From Gnetum montanum (taxonomy: Eukaryota > Streptophyta > Gnetopsida > Gnetales > Gnetaceae), in the NCBI GenBank assembly GCA_015680685.1, contig MNCI01027271.1, forward strand, positions 69,598 through 133,597: a DNA stretch of 64,000 bases, read 5' to 3'. Numbering within the stretch: position 1 is the stretch's first letter; every line of letters begins with the position of its first letter. A model generated the notes under the pieces. That model searched no databases. It was not told the DNA's origin and saw nothing but the letters and a program-made list of their open reading frames with translations. This document shows positions 21,943 to 34,057 of the stretch, piece by piece. Made by a program: the position numbers and the translations under genes.

Positions 21943-24768
21943 CTAAGGCTCTGAGGAACCTTCATCGACTTCACATACTAGTGGTGGTTGAGGTGGCTGC
22001 AGTTGTCCCACTACTTTTGTGACTTCAGGCAGGAGGTAGAAAGCATCCAAGAGTGCTTTCATTTTCTCCTCCTTACTCCTAAGATCATGCACTATCCACA
22101 TAGCATTCCCAATGTGGGTTGGAATGGGCACATCCCATGGACATAGGATTGCTGGAAAAAACTCCTTGGCATTGACAAACTAGGTAGCAAACTGTTTGCA
22201 TTTAATGTTGAACATTCTCACTGTGTTCTTTAGCTCCTAGTAGTCATTTATCCATTTGGCTAGGTTTTCAACGATAGATCGTTGATCTCTAGATTACCCT
22301 TTGAGAACTTCAAGTTTAGAGTGAGCAATCTCAAGCTTTTTCTTAGTGTCTTTCTGGTGCTTGAACTCAGCCTCGTATAGTAGATATGAGCTAGCCACCT
22401 ATTTCTACAATTTTAACTATGGTCATCCATCTCTCATCATTACTAGGTTTGCATAACAAAGATTGGCCAACTCCATGTACTCTATCATTTCCTCGATTTG
22501 CAACTCCTTTAAGCAGATCTCAACTTTGTTGTAGGCATCGATCCCATCAAGGATGGGCTGCCACATTTCTCTTCCTTGCTGGAGTTGCTGAAGGGCTTCA
22601 TTCATTTTTTCCTTTTTCATCTAGATTTTTTTTCATTTACTTTCTTTTGCAAGCCAACTTGGTTGCTGTAGTGATTCTTCAATTTCTCAAATTTTAGGGC
22701 TTTGTTCTTCTAGGAAACAATCTCATTGGTCGATTTCTGGTGCAAGGTGTGCACCTCCTCAATTGACAGATTATGATTTTCTGTAACCAATTTCCTTAGT
22801 TCAGTATTTACCTTAGTAAGCTACTCTTGCTGTTGATGAATGAATTCTTGCATTTGATCTTTCTACACAGCAACATTTTGTAGGCAATGATTCTGTGCGG
22901 TCAATGATTCATTTTCCTAACACATTTGATTCAAGTTCTTTTTGATTGAGTACATTTCAAATTCTCCTATATACTATTTAAAGATGTCCATCATTGCCTC
23001 CTCCCTAGCTTTCTAAAATTGTTCTTGAAGCTGTTTGATAGCTTCATATCTTGTCACTACTAAGCTGTGGATTGTTTGTTCTACAAGTTGGGCATGAAGT
23101 CTAGCAACCTCCATAGCCAAGCGTTGATTTTGCTCTTGGGAATTTCTAGTTGTCCCTCCAAACTAATACATTTATCCCTTGTATTCAGCATCTCTAATTG
23201 GGTTACAGTGATGTTCTCCAAAACATCAAAGATGTTTGAAGTTGATTGCCCAGTTCCTACTGTCATTCCAACAAAATTTCATCTTGAGTTGCATCTAACT
23301 TCTTGTTGATCATGCCTACAAACATCTACACATCTTGGAGTGTAAATACATATGGTACAAATTTCATGGGTGCATTCAGTGCTTCAGCTACATGGTCAAC
23401 TACCACTTCTATTGTTGTCTCCTGTCCATGGTGTTGCATCACCAAGATAGTTGCCTCTTCGCCTTCCTCCAACCTCATCAAGAAAGTGTAGCATTCCCAA
23501 AGATTTTTTGGAATAGATGATGTGTTACTAATGACATCATCACCTCTTGAGCATTGGGATTGGACCTTGAAGGAAACTATGTTCTTTGGGCAGAGAAAAT
23601 GGGACCACCTCTCTCCATTTGGCTAACTGTTCAAGCCACCTTGTTAAGGTGACTTATTGCTAGCTAATACATAGATGGATCCACCCCACTTGTTCCTGCT
23701 TATTTTTCTTGTTCACTCAAGATCTATTCTTGGATTTTTTGTAGACACTCAATGGCTGTGCAAGATTCCGGTGTTATTTCTTGAGTGGGTGGTGGTGGTG
23801 GTAGCTCCTCTTCTTAGGTTGTCACTGTTGTTTTATCTTTCATAATTTCTACCCATGAGGCCAAGGGAACATGCCTGAGAGTGTTGTTAGAGTAGCGAAC
23901 AATGCTTGCCCTTTTGCAAAGTTTTCTAATGAGGAACTGAAAGGCTAGGGTCTTCCTTCCATATTCATTTTCTTTGAAATGTTTATCAATCTCCAAGTAT
24001 AGTAGTTGTCAAAGGTTAATGTGGAACTTTCTGCTTAGAGCAGCACATGCTTGGGTGGAGAAGGCAGTCACCTTGCTTGACCTCACCATTGGATTGAGGT
24101 GATAGTCCATAATCTTGAAATAAATCCACTTCGTTGACGTGAGCACACCATAATCCTTACGATCCACCTCGTAACATCATTGGATCCACTCCCTTTTGGC
24201 CTTCGAATCACCTTTTGTAGACAATTCAATCAGCTTTGTTCCTATATCAAGCAATCCAAGTGCTTGTGCAATGGATTTTTCCAAGTAAGACACTTGAATA
24301 TCCTTAATCTTAATAATAGACCTTGGCCTTCGACTACTCCAAAAGAGATAGGTCTCTCCTATGTACCATTTCCCACCAGATGTGATGACTAGCCACATGG
24401 GAGGTCTGTAGTTCTATCTTGACATCCTCTAGGGCTTTCTCCAAAAATGGCACAAAGTTGATCTCTTGAAGAACCAATCTTTGAATGTCTTAGGACCCAA
24501 TGATGTCTAGGCAGCCTTGAGTCAACGTAACCTCAAGCCTTGGTGCAAGTCCAAGCACTTATCCTCTTTGTGATTGTTCGGTTGGCACTTCTTCCTCTAG
24601 AATCTATCAGACAAATTCCACTTTAGGCTCCTCCTGAAGAGGTCCCATTGCATGGATCACCTCTTGTAGTTCTTGGCCTTATCCTTACTAGCCCCTTCCA
24701 ACTTTGGGTTGTTTTTCCCATGGTTGTGCAGGTTCTCCTTCCTATGGACATTTTTGTTTGGGTGCCAT
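21943..24768 (-). pseudogene. Extra ORF2 of element B (degenerate, near full length)
   Basis: The ATG at 24768 directly follows the splice acceptor GATTACAG and opens MAPKQKC. About 940 codons run with TAG/TAA stops and few shifts to the stop at 21943. Seen in order: basic Gln/Pro-rich start; a globular part with HVASHHIWWEMV near 24390, SKVTAFSTQACAALSRKF near 24060, and FKENEYGRKTLAFQFLIRKL; a Pro-rich linker (PPPPPTQE, 23790); a long coiled coil (about 23260-22330) with open stretches at 23081-23266 and 22423-22620; and the tail SKEEKMKALLDAFYLLPEV ending GSSEP. No membrane segment is visible. Function is unknown; position and length suit the Athila env-like ORF. Confidence 0.75.
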
Positions 24769-25088
24769 CTGTAATCATAATAAGATCATGGATTAGCAAT
24801 TATTGTTTAACCTTAAAATAATTAGAACATCTTAACTCTTGAGGATAGTTACACTTAGCTAAGTTGTAATTATGGTTGATTTAATTAATCCAATTATTAT
24901 TTATTTTATGTGTTATTATGAATAATTCATCCCAAAGGTTGTTGGAAGAGTTAACTTATGAAAAAGTTGATGTTTATATTTTATTAAGGTTATCAACCCT
25001 TAGAGGAGTTAGGAAAATTTCTAAAAAAATTTCATCAATTTTTCATTGGAAACCTTAAGGTTTGTGACCCCCATGATAAAGACCTTAC
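24769..25088 (-). other. Putative leader intron before ORF2 (element B)
   Basis: On the minus strand the donor is TTACCAAAG/GTAAGG and the acceptor TGATTACAG/ATGGC. The length is 320 bp and the interior is AT-rich. Donor, acceptor and position are repeated in D (281 bp) and, with the donor lost, in A (302 bp). Confidence 0.7.
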
Positions 25089-25216
25089 CTTTGGTAAGCA
25101 CAGGATTGAAAAATGGAGTGATTTGGACAAATGGTTGGGAAGTTATAAGTTCTGGAAGGTTTTGAGCTCTCATGTGTGTTATGAGTAATTTGCAAAAAAT
25201 TTCAAAGTGTTTGGCA

Positions 25217-25226
25217 ATATATATAT
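25217..25226 (-). promoter_or_regulatory. Internal TATA box upstream of ORF2 (element B)
   Basis: A TATATATA run lies about 128 bp upstream of the leader-intron donor. GTTGACAAGGCCTCATCAAC on its upstream side is like U3 of this family. Confidence 0.45.
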
Positions 25227-26829
25227 GGAATCTAAGTAGTACGTTGATGAGGCCTTGTCAACATAGTCAACGAACACCATTGACTTGGTCAAAGTTTTAA
25301 AATACAAGGAATTTTTGGATGAAATTAGGATCAAATGGAATCTCATAAGAACAAGAATAGTATGAAAACATGAGAAGAGGGTGTTGAAGCTCATAAATTT
25401 GAAAAATGAAAAAAATGGAGAAAAATTGATTTAGTGGATGAATGAAATGAAATATTAAGAAGTACTAAGCAATTTATGTAATGAAAAATGCAAAATATAG
25501 GATTGTAGTAATGTCAAAGGAACCTTAACTAATCAAGCCAAAAGCTATGCAAGTGGGTCCTTCCCATAGCAGGCTCATGCCCTTTTTGCCCTTGCATTAC
25601 CTCAACTAAGGAGTTTATGGGCCCCATAGTCAATTTAATGATCATGACAAGTTAAGGATCAACTTGAAAGAATCCACTCAAGAATCCCAACACATCAAAC
25701 TAAGACATAGAGTATAACATAGAACCTGGTAGTGAGGTGAGTTACAGTAGCATGGATGGATGATAGAGAAGGTGGAATGGAGCTCCAAATTGATGTCATA
25801 AGAAGTCCCTTATGAAATTTGTGGTTAAAATGACCTGAGATGTTCCATCCTTAGTCCAGACCAAAACCATATACTTTCAGTGACTTTGCATCACCACTCT
25901 ACTATTGATCCACCCACTTGAGATACAGGAGTGCCTCCACAAAATAATCACCATTCCACAAAGAGAAGAAAAGAGAAGTAGGAAGTAAGAGAGAGGGCCT
26001 TAGTTAGAGGGGACCATCAAGCATAGGTGCATGTCATTCAAGTCCCATAACCAGTGCTTGTAGCCCTTTCATTTGTTCAAGGGGTGTGCTTTGAATTCCC
26101 ATTGTTTTTTTTTGAATGGGAACCACACCATGTGAGGACTTATTCGTGTCAAAGGGGTCTACTTTGAATTTCCATTTTTTTGTTTTATTTTTGAATGGGA
26201 ATCACACCATGCAACAACGTATTTGTCTTTCTATTATTAGATGGCATGGAACAACAACAAGTTCATGAAAAACACTCAAGCACTCAAGTAAGAAGAACAG
26301 GACAAAAAATATTGAGTCCCCTTGAAGTCACACCCTTTACAAACCTTTGAATCCTTCATAATTTTGGAACTACTAGGGTCATCGATTGATTAAAAGTTTC
26401 TTTAACAAAAAGGGACCTCAAATTCCTAGAACAAGGAAAACCATAGTGTTCATTGGATGGGCAGATGATGTGGACTCACTACCTATTCCATGAAAAATAA
26501 GCCATGTCAAATTCATCAAACATCAGAATTCAAAAACGAAACTAGACATCGAAAATCACACATTAAGCACAAACCATCATTAGTAAACAACAACATCAAC
26601 ACTTTGTCCTATGACAATAAAGCTAATTTATTAGCACAAATGAGAAAATATCATACTTAAGTAAAACAAAAAAAAGTAAAATATATAAGAAAATTTAAAA
26701 TAGTCAAGAAAATTTAAAGGTACTAAAGATGGTGTAAAATTAGAAAAATTCAAAAATCAAACATTTGTAAAATCAAAAATGTGAAAAAGAAAAAGGTAGA
26801 AAAACTAAGAGGCCATGGTAATGGTCAGC
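25227..26829 (-). other. Element B spacer between integrase and ORF2 promoter
   Basis: No coding signal. It parallels 6661-8096 (A) and 59231-60700 (D). Two tandem copies of a hairpin (GAATTCCCATT...AATGGGAACCACACC) lie at 26079-26131 and 26151-26211. Confidence 0.6.
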
Positions 26830-28060
26830 ATGGATAGCCATCTCCTTCATGATTGATTTGAGGGAGGAGATTCAAAAAATAGAACATGGTTGTCCATTTG
26901 TTGAGGCAGTATTTACACTGGCCTGTCTTGGTTATAGGAAAGGTTTAACTTGCTGGATGTTGAAAAACTACTTTTTATTTGGGTTGTCAGGTTTGTAGAT
27001 CAACATGGCCCCAGAGGAAAAGGTTTGATTGATTATATAAGGTCCCTCCCACAATGTTTGGAATTTTTTCTTTTGGGGTACATGTGTGGTGTTCCATTAA
27101 AAAACCTCATCTCCTGGTTGAAGTTTTACTTTCCTAATTCTAAGGTCATGAAGTTTCTTGCTAAATTCCTTGTTCATCTCATTCAAGGATAGGGCCACTA
27201 ATTGATTTTCATCCAGCACATTTAGATTGATCAATCTTTTCTTCTATGCTAAAATTAGGTCAAGGTTTAAAACACAGGCTGTTGAGAGTGTACAGAGCTT
27301 GAATTGAATTGGGAGCATTGGAAGTTTCTCATACACTAACTTGTAGGAAGAACAGCCAATAGGAAGCTTCCAAGTTAAATGATAAGTCCAAAGAGCATTA
27401 TTAAGCTTTGTACTCCAATCCTTCCTATATTTGCTAATTATTCACATTAGTATTTTTGTAATCTCCTGATTGGCTACCTATACTTGACCTTTGGCTTGGG
27501 GGTGGTAAGGTGTTGTTAATTTATGTTCTACCCCCAAGTGTTGCATTAATTTTCTAAATGTGACACCTATGAAATGAGTTCCATTATCAAAAATTAGTGA
27601 ACGTGAAACCCCAAATCTATTCATAATATTTTATTTTATAAATTTGGCAACAGTGGATGAGGTACAATTAGTAACAGCTATCCATTTTGTGTAGTAGTCA
27701 ACTGCTACTATAATATATGCCTTCCTGTTGGACATGGGTGTGATGGAACCCATGAAGTCAATGTCCCATGCGAGTAGTCATCCCCCCGTTACATTGACAA
27801 TGTTTACAAGACTTGATGAACTAGTGGGCATCCCTAAAGACTATAGGCCAATAGTATCCTACCATTAAGATTTTTATGGCCATGCATCTCCTTGCATAGT
27901 GGCATCCATAAGGCCCTTCATGAGCATCTTGGAGAACGTGTAGTTGATCTTCGTCAAGGATATACCAATGGATTAGGCCATCAACACATACCTTGTAAAG
28001 ATGTTCGTTGATTTCCATGAAGTATTTGGCCTAATGAAGAAATTTTTGCTTCTTCCTAAA
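26830..28060 (-). pseudogene. pol: Integrase of element B (degenerate)
   Basis: The zinc-binding part is open: HLYKVCVDGLIHWYILDEDQ, then HEGPYGCHYARRCMAIKILM (28018-27821). The core follows in broken frames with a readable trace around NKILWIDLG and LIMELI, and the third block TTPKPKVKYR near 27500. The C-terminal VKLQPGDEVF is near 27100. Adjacent to RNase H upstream and spacer downstream, as in A and D. Confidence 0.75.
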
Positions 28061-28960
28061 ATCCAAGTTTTGTGGCATCTCTTGAGTGAGAAGATATGTG
28101 AGGATGCCATTATACCATATTTCTTTTTCAAGCATTTATTCATTTATTTCTTTAGTAAAGAGGAGTTTGTCTAGAAACTGATGAAAGAGTGGGCTCTCAT
28201 CCTCTTTATTACCCCATCTTAAATAAGAAATGTGGTTAGTGACCACATTCTAATTTCCTTTTCAATCTACCATAGTAAAATTGAGTTTCTACAAGAGCAG
28301 AAGCCACCGTATGACACGAGGACTCATCGTTGGCTTATTCATGAGGAAGCAAATTGCACTGTGGTCCATATGCATAAATAATTTGTAACCCAACACATAG
28401 TGCCTAAAATTTTCTAGCGCATACGCCACTACCATTAATTCTTTCTCTATGGTGATGTAATTTAACTATGCTTCCATAATGCTTCGACTCATACAATGGA
28501 TATAATATGGACATTTCTTATCATCCATCTACATGAGCACTACTCCCAAAGCATAGTTAGATGTGTCTATCATGATATGGAATGGTTTGAACCAATCTGG
28601 TGCTTGTAGGATTGGTGTTTCTATAAGTTTCTCTTTTAATTGTTAGAATGCATGTTCAAATTCCTTGGTCCAAATGAAAGATGCATCTTTCTTAGTAAGT
28701 TCTACCAATGGCTTTACAATCTTAGAGAAATTCTCAATAAATCATTGGTAGTAACCAGTGTGTCTAAGAAATGACCGAACATCTTTAACGATCTCTGGTT
28801 GACATGTTATTCCTTGGATGACCCTTATCTTTTCTAGCTCTATCTCAATCTCTTTCTATGAAATTCGATGCCCTAGCATAATGCCTTCTTGGATCATGAG
28901 ATGGCTCTTTTGCTAGTTAAGTCGTAGGTTTGTCTCTACACATCTCTTTAGTACTTACTT
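28061..28960 (-). pseudogene. pol: RNase H and connection of element B (degenerate)
   Basis: On the minus strand FSKIVKPLVELTKKDASFIW opens at about 28735, followed by the domain landmarks YAL-VVLM near 28550, LNYITIEKELMVVAYALENF near 28450 and VHMDHSAICFLMNKPTMSP near 28370-28320. The wording is that of A and D. A few TAG stops; otherwise continuous with RT. Confidence 0.75.
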
Positions 28961-29740
28961 AAGTTGATCCAAGGCTTACTCAAAGGTAGATCCATAGGTA
29001 AATAAGTCATCCATGAAGACTTCAACACCACTACTAATTTGTTGTTGAAAGATACTAAGGATCAAGCATTGAAATGTTGCAAGGGCATTGCATAGGCCAA
29101 ATGGCATTTTACAATATGCAAAAGTTCCCCAGGGACTCATGAATGTTGTCTTAGTATGATCTTTGAGTGCAATTTGGATTTGGTTATAGCCACTATAACT
29201 ATCCAAAAAGCTATAATAACAATGTACAAATATGGTGTCTAATACTTGATCTACAAATGACAAAGGAAAATGATCTTTAAATGTTATCATATTTAACAAC
29301 CTAAAGTTGATGTAGACCCATCATTTGCCATCCTTCTTTGGTACAATTATGAGTGGGCTAACCCACTCACTGTCTGCGATTGAATAGATGAGCCCTACCT
29401 TGGGGAGCTGCTCTATCTCCTCCTTAATGATTTTCTTTAATTTGGGGTTTAGCCACCTCTGCGACTGCCCTATAGGCTTCAGGATAGGTCGGTGTAAATG
29501 CGATGCTAGCATATCCTTGGATTGATTCCTGTTAGCTCTGGATATGACCAAGAAAATGCTATTAACAATTTGTTCACCACTTTTAACAACTCCTTTTTTT
29601 GCTTAGGAGCAAGTTTGGCATTAATGGTGACTAGTTTACCATTCTTTAAAAATGCATACTTCATACTGGCTAGTAAAGTTTTTAGTTCTAAGGGCTCCTT
29701 CTTGAAGTGATTAGGGATTTCCAACTCTCCCCAATAGGTA
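28961..29740 (-). pseudogene. pol: Reverse transcriptase of element B (best-preserved Athila-type RT here)
   Basis: An open 107-codon run (29299-28976) contains FKDHFPLSFVDQVLD, YSGYNQIQIA, MPFGLCNALATFQ and the catalytic FMDD (29017-29006). Upstream are open runs with KLKKIIKEEIEQLPKVGLIY and PLIIVPKKDGK (29551-29321) and the linker with KLAPKQKKELLKVVNK (29724-29506). Small frameshifts separate these. It is clearly the Athila type (FMDD rather than YVDD). Confidence 0.85.
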
Positions 29741-30495
29741 TCATCATCTTAATTAGAGAGTTGAAAATGAACTTGTTCAATTTTGTCCATGCCTTCAACA
29801 TATGCACATGTTAGGCTCTTATTTGGCTCCATGCATATTATGCTACTATCTGAGTTAGTCATCAAGCACTGGGTACCCTTCTATTTTGTGGCTGTTGTAT
29901 ACAAAAATCTTTGAATATTGATTTCTTGCACACACTGATTACATGCTTTAATGTATGTACTCTTAATTGACCAAGTCTTTGCACACAATTGCACTCATTA
30001 TCATTGTATGCAATGCATGGAATATGCTTCTTCTCAATTTTTCCTAGCTTATTTTCTTTGGATATTTTTAGAGATAGGTCCCTTATACCCACTCATGTGT
30101 TGACCATGCTTAACCAAGCCCTTCCCATGATGATCGGGAAGTCACTTTTGCAATTTTCCACCTTAATCACTAGAAAATTAGCAGGATAGGACCACCCACA
30201 AATTGTGGTCACAATGTCCTCTACTAATCCCAAAGGGATAGTATTGACTAATCTACTAATTCTAGATGGATGTTTCTCTTCTTAAGAGGTGGTAGGTTCT
30301 AGGCCTTGTACATATCATGGAAGATGAGGTTAAGTCTAGAACTAGAATCAAAAGAGCTTTGCTTGGCTCTTGTCCAACAATCTGTAGATAGATGAGTGGA
30401 CTTCCTAAGTCAGATCTTTTTATAGGAAGATTACCAGCCTTGATCCAGTCAGAGACAACATGAGTTAACATTACAGTGTGGATCCTAGGTGGCAT
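29741..30495 (-). pseudogene. Aspartic protease region of element B (degenerate)
   Basis: SKALLILVLDL (about 30365-30330) corresponds to the catalytic D-L-G segment. GIRDLSLKISKENKLGKIEKKHIPCIAYND (30090-29995) matches D at 55980-56070. The two pieces lie in different frames. Confidence 0.65.
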
Positions 30496-33002
30496 GTGGT
30501 TTAAAAGGCACTCAAAGGTATTTGATGCAAAGGATGAGGGTGATGGAGATGCAAGACAATCAATTGGAGTAGGTTACGAGGGTTGGAGAGGACTGCTGGG
30601 CTAGAAGAAAGGTCATTTTCTTGATCGATTATCTAGACCACTTAGTTGAAAAACTAGTTATGAATGTAGAGCCCTCGTAGCATTGTGTTGTTGCGATTGT
30701 GGAGGAATCTCACCCTTCATAGACGGAGTAGGAGGTAATTGGGTTAAAGGTGGAGGTGTAGGTGTATAGGGATGTGGAGAATGATAAGGATATGGATATG
30801 GAATTTTTTCTAGAGTAGATGGTGAATGTATTCAATGATACTCTAGAGGGTAATAGTGATGCTAGAATGATGCATGACTTGCAAAACTCCTAGAGGAGAC
30901 GAGTTGATGAACATAATACCTGTATGGATCTGGTTGCCTATAAGGGTACTGCTGCCTTGGTAGTGGCATTTCCCATGATTGTGGTTGGTACCACTATTGG
31001 TACTATTCATAAGGTTGTGGAGGAGTTTCACTTGGGTAGTAAGCTTGTTATTGTTGGTGGATTGGCTTGGACTGCCTTGAGGGTAAGGCAATTATCCTGG
31101 AGCTTTCCTACATGCTAGATGAGGATTCAATGCGTACACTCCAGACTCTTGTAAGTGTGACATCATAGGGTAACATCCCTTTGGATGTTCATATTGGAAT
31201 ATGTCACATTTAGTTTTATCATTAGAGTCAGACTCCACAACTTCCTCTACTACAACAGCTTTTCCCTTACCTCTTTAGTAGGTACATTCAGCTTCTTTTC
31301 ACCTCCTGCGATTACAATCACTACTTTGCTCTTTGAATTCTTTAGCAATCTTCAAAGTGGTTTGAAATTTTTCATCTAAAGAGCCTCATAACTTNGTGCT
31401 CTTTGGATTCTTTAGCAATCTTCAAAGTGGTTTGAAATTTTTCATCTAAAGAGCCTCATAACTTGTCAACCTTGGCTGAAATATCATAAATATATTTTTG
31501 GATGGGCAAGATTTTTCTATTCACCACTTCATCAAGTGGTAACTCCTCCTCGTCACAAAATTGGACCTCTTATTTTCTAATTGAAGGGTCCTTATTATAT
31601 TCTTAAGCACTTTCCCTTTTTCGTAGCTCACCTTCTTCTTTTTCTACCTACTCAATTACCCTTTGGATCTAATGAGCTCTTTGTTTAGATAATCTTCCTT
31701 AGGCATACACCCCAAGGGTTCTTCTTGTTTCTGCTCTGAGCCCATCTATGATGTGGCTAACTTGTTCCCTTTGAGAGTAACCATGGCTAGGGCATCAATG
31801 TAGGAGTGAATAGTATCAAACCATGGTGACATCCAAGGGTTCATGTGTTTCTTATTAGTAGCCTTGGATTTTCCTTCTTAGACTAGACACTCTGAAGTAC
31901 ATCTGGTATTTGTCATTGAATAGTTCTGACATGGTACTCCATCTATGGATAGATTTTGGCTCTAAGGACCGATACCAACTTTCAACTTCCTTAATGAGTG
32001 TCCTTGAGAAAAGCTTAAGTTTCTACCACTCATTCTCTATGTTCTGTAAGGCACAGGCATCTTGAAAAGCTTGTATATGAGTCTACGGATCAAAATTATA
32101 TCCCCCTCAAATCTTGGAATATTGTTCATGTCTAGGTGCTTGATTCGGCTATCCTTCATATGTCTAGTTGGGATTTTCATTACCTCTACAATGTTGAGCA
32201 TACTTTGAGTCACCAATAAAGGTTCATCATCATCACTTAATTGATGATGCTAATGATGGTTTCAGCCACCCCTTTGGTTTTGGTGGTCTTCATAGTCATT
32301 GTTATTTCGCTAATCACCTTCATCACGGTTATTTCGATAGCAACTTTCATGAGAACCACTGGATGAAGAGGAATGTTTAGAATCGAATGAAGAGGATGAA
32401 GAGGAAGGTGGACTACCACCACCACCACTCTTATGCTTATTATGATCACCATCCTTAGATCCCTTGCTATTGTGGTGCTTTCTCAAGTCCCTACCTTGGC
32501 TATCACTCTTTCCTGAACCTAGTTTATGAATAGTCGATCAAAGGGTCAAGTTCACACCCTCGTCATTAGTAGTAGGGGGTGGAGAACCTTCATGTTGAGA
32601 ACCTTCCAAGGGAGGATCCTCATTGTCCTCTTGATCTAGTAGGAATAAGGGTTTAGTGTAATGTTTTCCCTTTGTAGCTTCATGGAGTTTCTCCTGACAT
32701 TGATCTCATTTACATTGTGTTTCAATGGGATAGTAGTTTTGAGTGTCATATCCATCCACAACATATTCTTGGTGAAGCTCTACTATGCCCAAATTCTTAA
32801 GGATTTTGAATAGCATGTCAGGCACAAATTAATCGAGGGACAAGACAACATTTCTCTCCATATCATGCCATCAAATCTGTTCATCCTAATGTAGGATGAA
32901 GGTGAAATTTGGCACAAACTCATCTGGATGAGTGTATACCACCTTGCATTCTTGTGGGACCGATGGTTTAGTATCTTCGAGATTGTGATAAGAAGAAGAC
33001 AT
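30496..33002 (-). pseudogene. gag: gag of element B (degenerate, long frame)
   Basis: The ATG at 33002 opens MSSSYHNLEDTKPSVP; one frame runs about 300 codons with only a few stops. It passes a Ser/Asp/His-rich section (SGGGGSPPSSSSSS, 32420-32380) and DMNNIPRFEG near 32130, the conserved capsid entry block also in A and D. The knuckle is CDIF-YEHPKGC near 31195, with its second Cys changed to Phe. A 68-bp duplication around an N at 31395 interrupts it and is probably an assembly error. Confidence 0.8.
31327..31464. repeat. Direct duplication around a single N (likely assembly scar)
   Basis: 31327-31394 is repeated at 31397-31464 with one mismatch, and the join contains N at 31395. A and D have one copy of the matching gag text. 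Confidence 0.85.
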
Positions 33003-33138
33003 TTTGCAAAATAAAATGAAATTATCAGTGTGCTTTTATAATTCTATGTATAGTGGAAATGATATTGACCTTTAGGTTCATACAGCAATATAATGGTATT
33101 CAGGTAGACCTAAAATAGTGCACATTCCACAAACAAAG

Positions 33139-33156
33139 TCCCTAACAACAGTGCTA
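33139..33156 (-). promoter_or_regulatory. Primer binding site, tRNA-Asp type (element B)
   Basis: On the minus strand TAGCACTGTTGTTAGGGA follows the LTR after one base. All six differences from TGGCGCCGTTGCCGGGGA are C-to-T or G-to-A. Confidence 0.8.
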
Positions 33157-33157
33157 A

Positions 33158-34052
33158 TGATGAGCGGTGAGGTTCCCCTATACCCAACCATACAAATCAC
33201 AAAGTGTTCATGAGTGATCTTGTCAAATTCCATGGACTTTATCGTTTCTGACACACTAGCCTTTTAGGTAGTGAATCTAACCTTAAGGTTAATCATTGTC
33301 TTCCCAATTACACTTGTGACGTTTGTTGGTATGATTAAGTGTAATTGAGGTATTCGATTTTTATAATTTTTATGTTTTATAGTTGGGTGCTTGAATTGTA
33401 GATAAAAAGGAATTTACTAAAATAATATAAATTAATTAATTAACTAATCCTAACATAACCATCTGATCCCACTTTCTGTACATGTCCTGAACCCACATAT
33501 CCACTGTTGGGTGACCAAGCGCTATGCTACTGGGCATACCAAGTAATAATGTTGCTAGGATTATCAAGGGAATATGTGTTACACACAAAGCGATCGTACT
33601 TATGTGTGTAATCTATCTCACTTAATTGTCTCATTAATGTAATAACTGGGAAATATTTAATAATTAATTGAAAAAATTTAATAAATAATTGGAAATAGTA
33701 AATGCATAAATAAAATAGCTAATTTATCCAAAGTGTTGCAAGTTTTATTAGAAATCTCGTCTTTATTGCTGCACACATTATTATGCTCAGGTACAATAAT
33801 GCTCAAATAAAGATCCATACACTCAATGACTTTTGTTGCGGACACTCAGAGGAAAAATTCTAACTTTCAAAAGGAAAAAATGCAAGAGCTCCACTACAAC
33901 TACAACTTACTTATGCCATAAATGTAGCTGCAAGCATGTATTTATAGCAAAAAATCAAGAAAACCAACACTACATCGACAAGGTCTCATCGATGCATGGT
34001 AAGATGCATCGATTAAGCCTCGTCGATGCAACCAACTTAACGCAACCCATCA
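33158..34052 (-). repeat. 5' LTR of element B
   Basis: Minus-strand start TGATGGGTTGCG, end ACCGCTCATCA. TATAAATA (minus) at 33939-33946. U3 holds CATCGATGCAT-type palindromes (33970-34030). Confidence 0.92.
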
Positions 34053-34057
34053 AATGA
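34053..34057. repeat. Target-site duplication of element B, right
   Basis: AATGA, identical to 20721-20725. Confidence 0.9.

Larger units (their letters stand above)
20726..34052 (-). mobile_element. Element B: complete Athila-like LTR retrotransposon
   Basis: Two LTRs (20726-21674 and 33158-34052), an exact 5-bp target duplication AATGA, a primer site and a polypurine tract define a full 13.3 kb insertion on the minus strand. Order on that strand: 5' LTR, primer site, gag, protease, RT, RNase H, integrase, spacer with internal promoter and leader intron, ORF2, polypurine tract, 3' LTR. Coding regions keep longer open runs than in A or D, but all contain stops. LTRs differ by frequent transitions and several indels, so the insertion is old. 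It sits in the leader of D. Confidence 0.93.
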
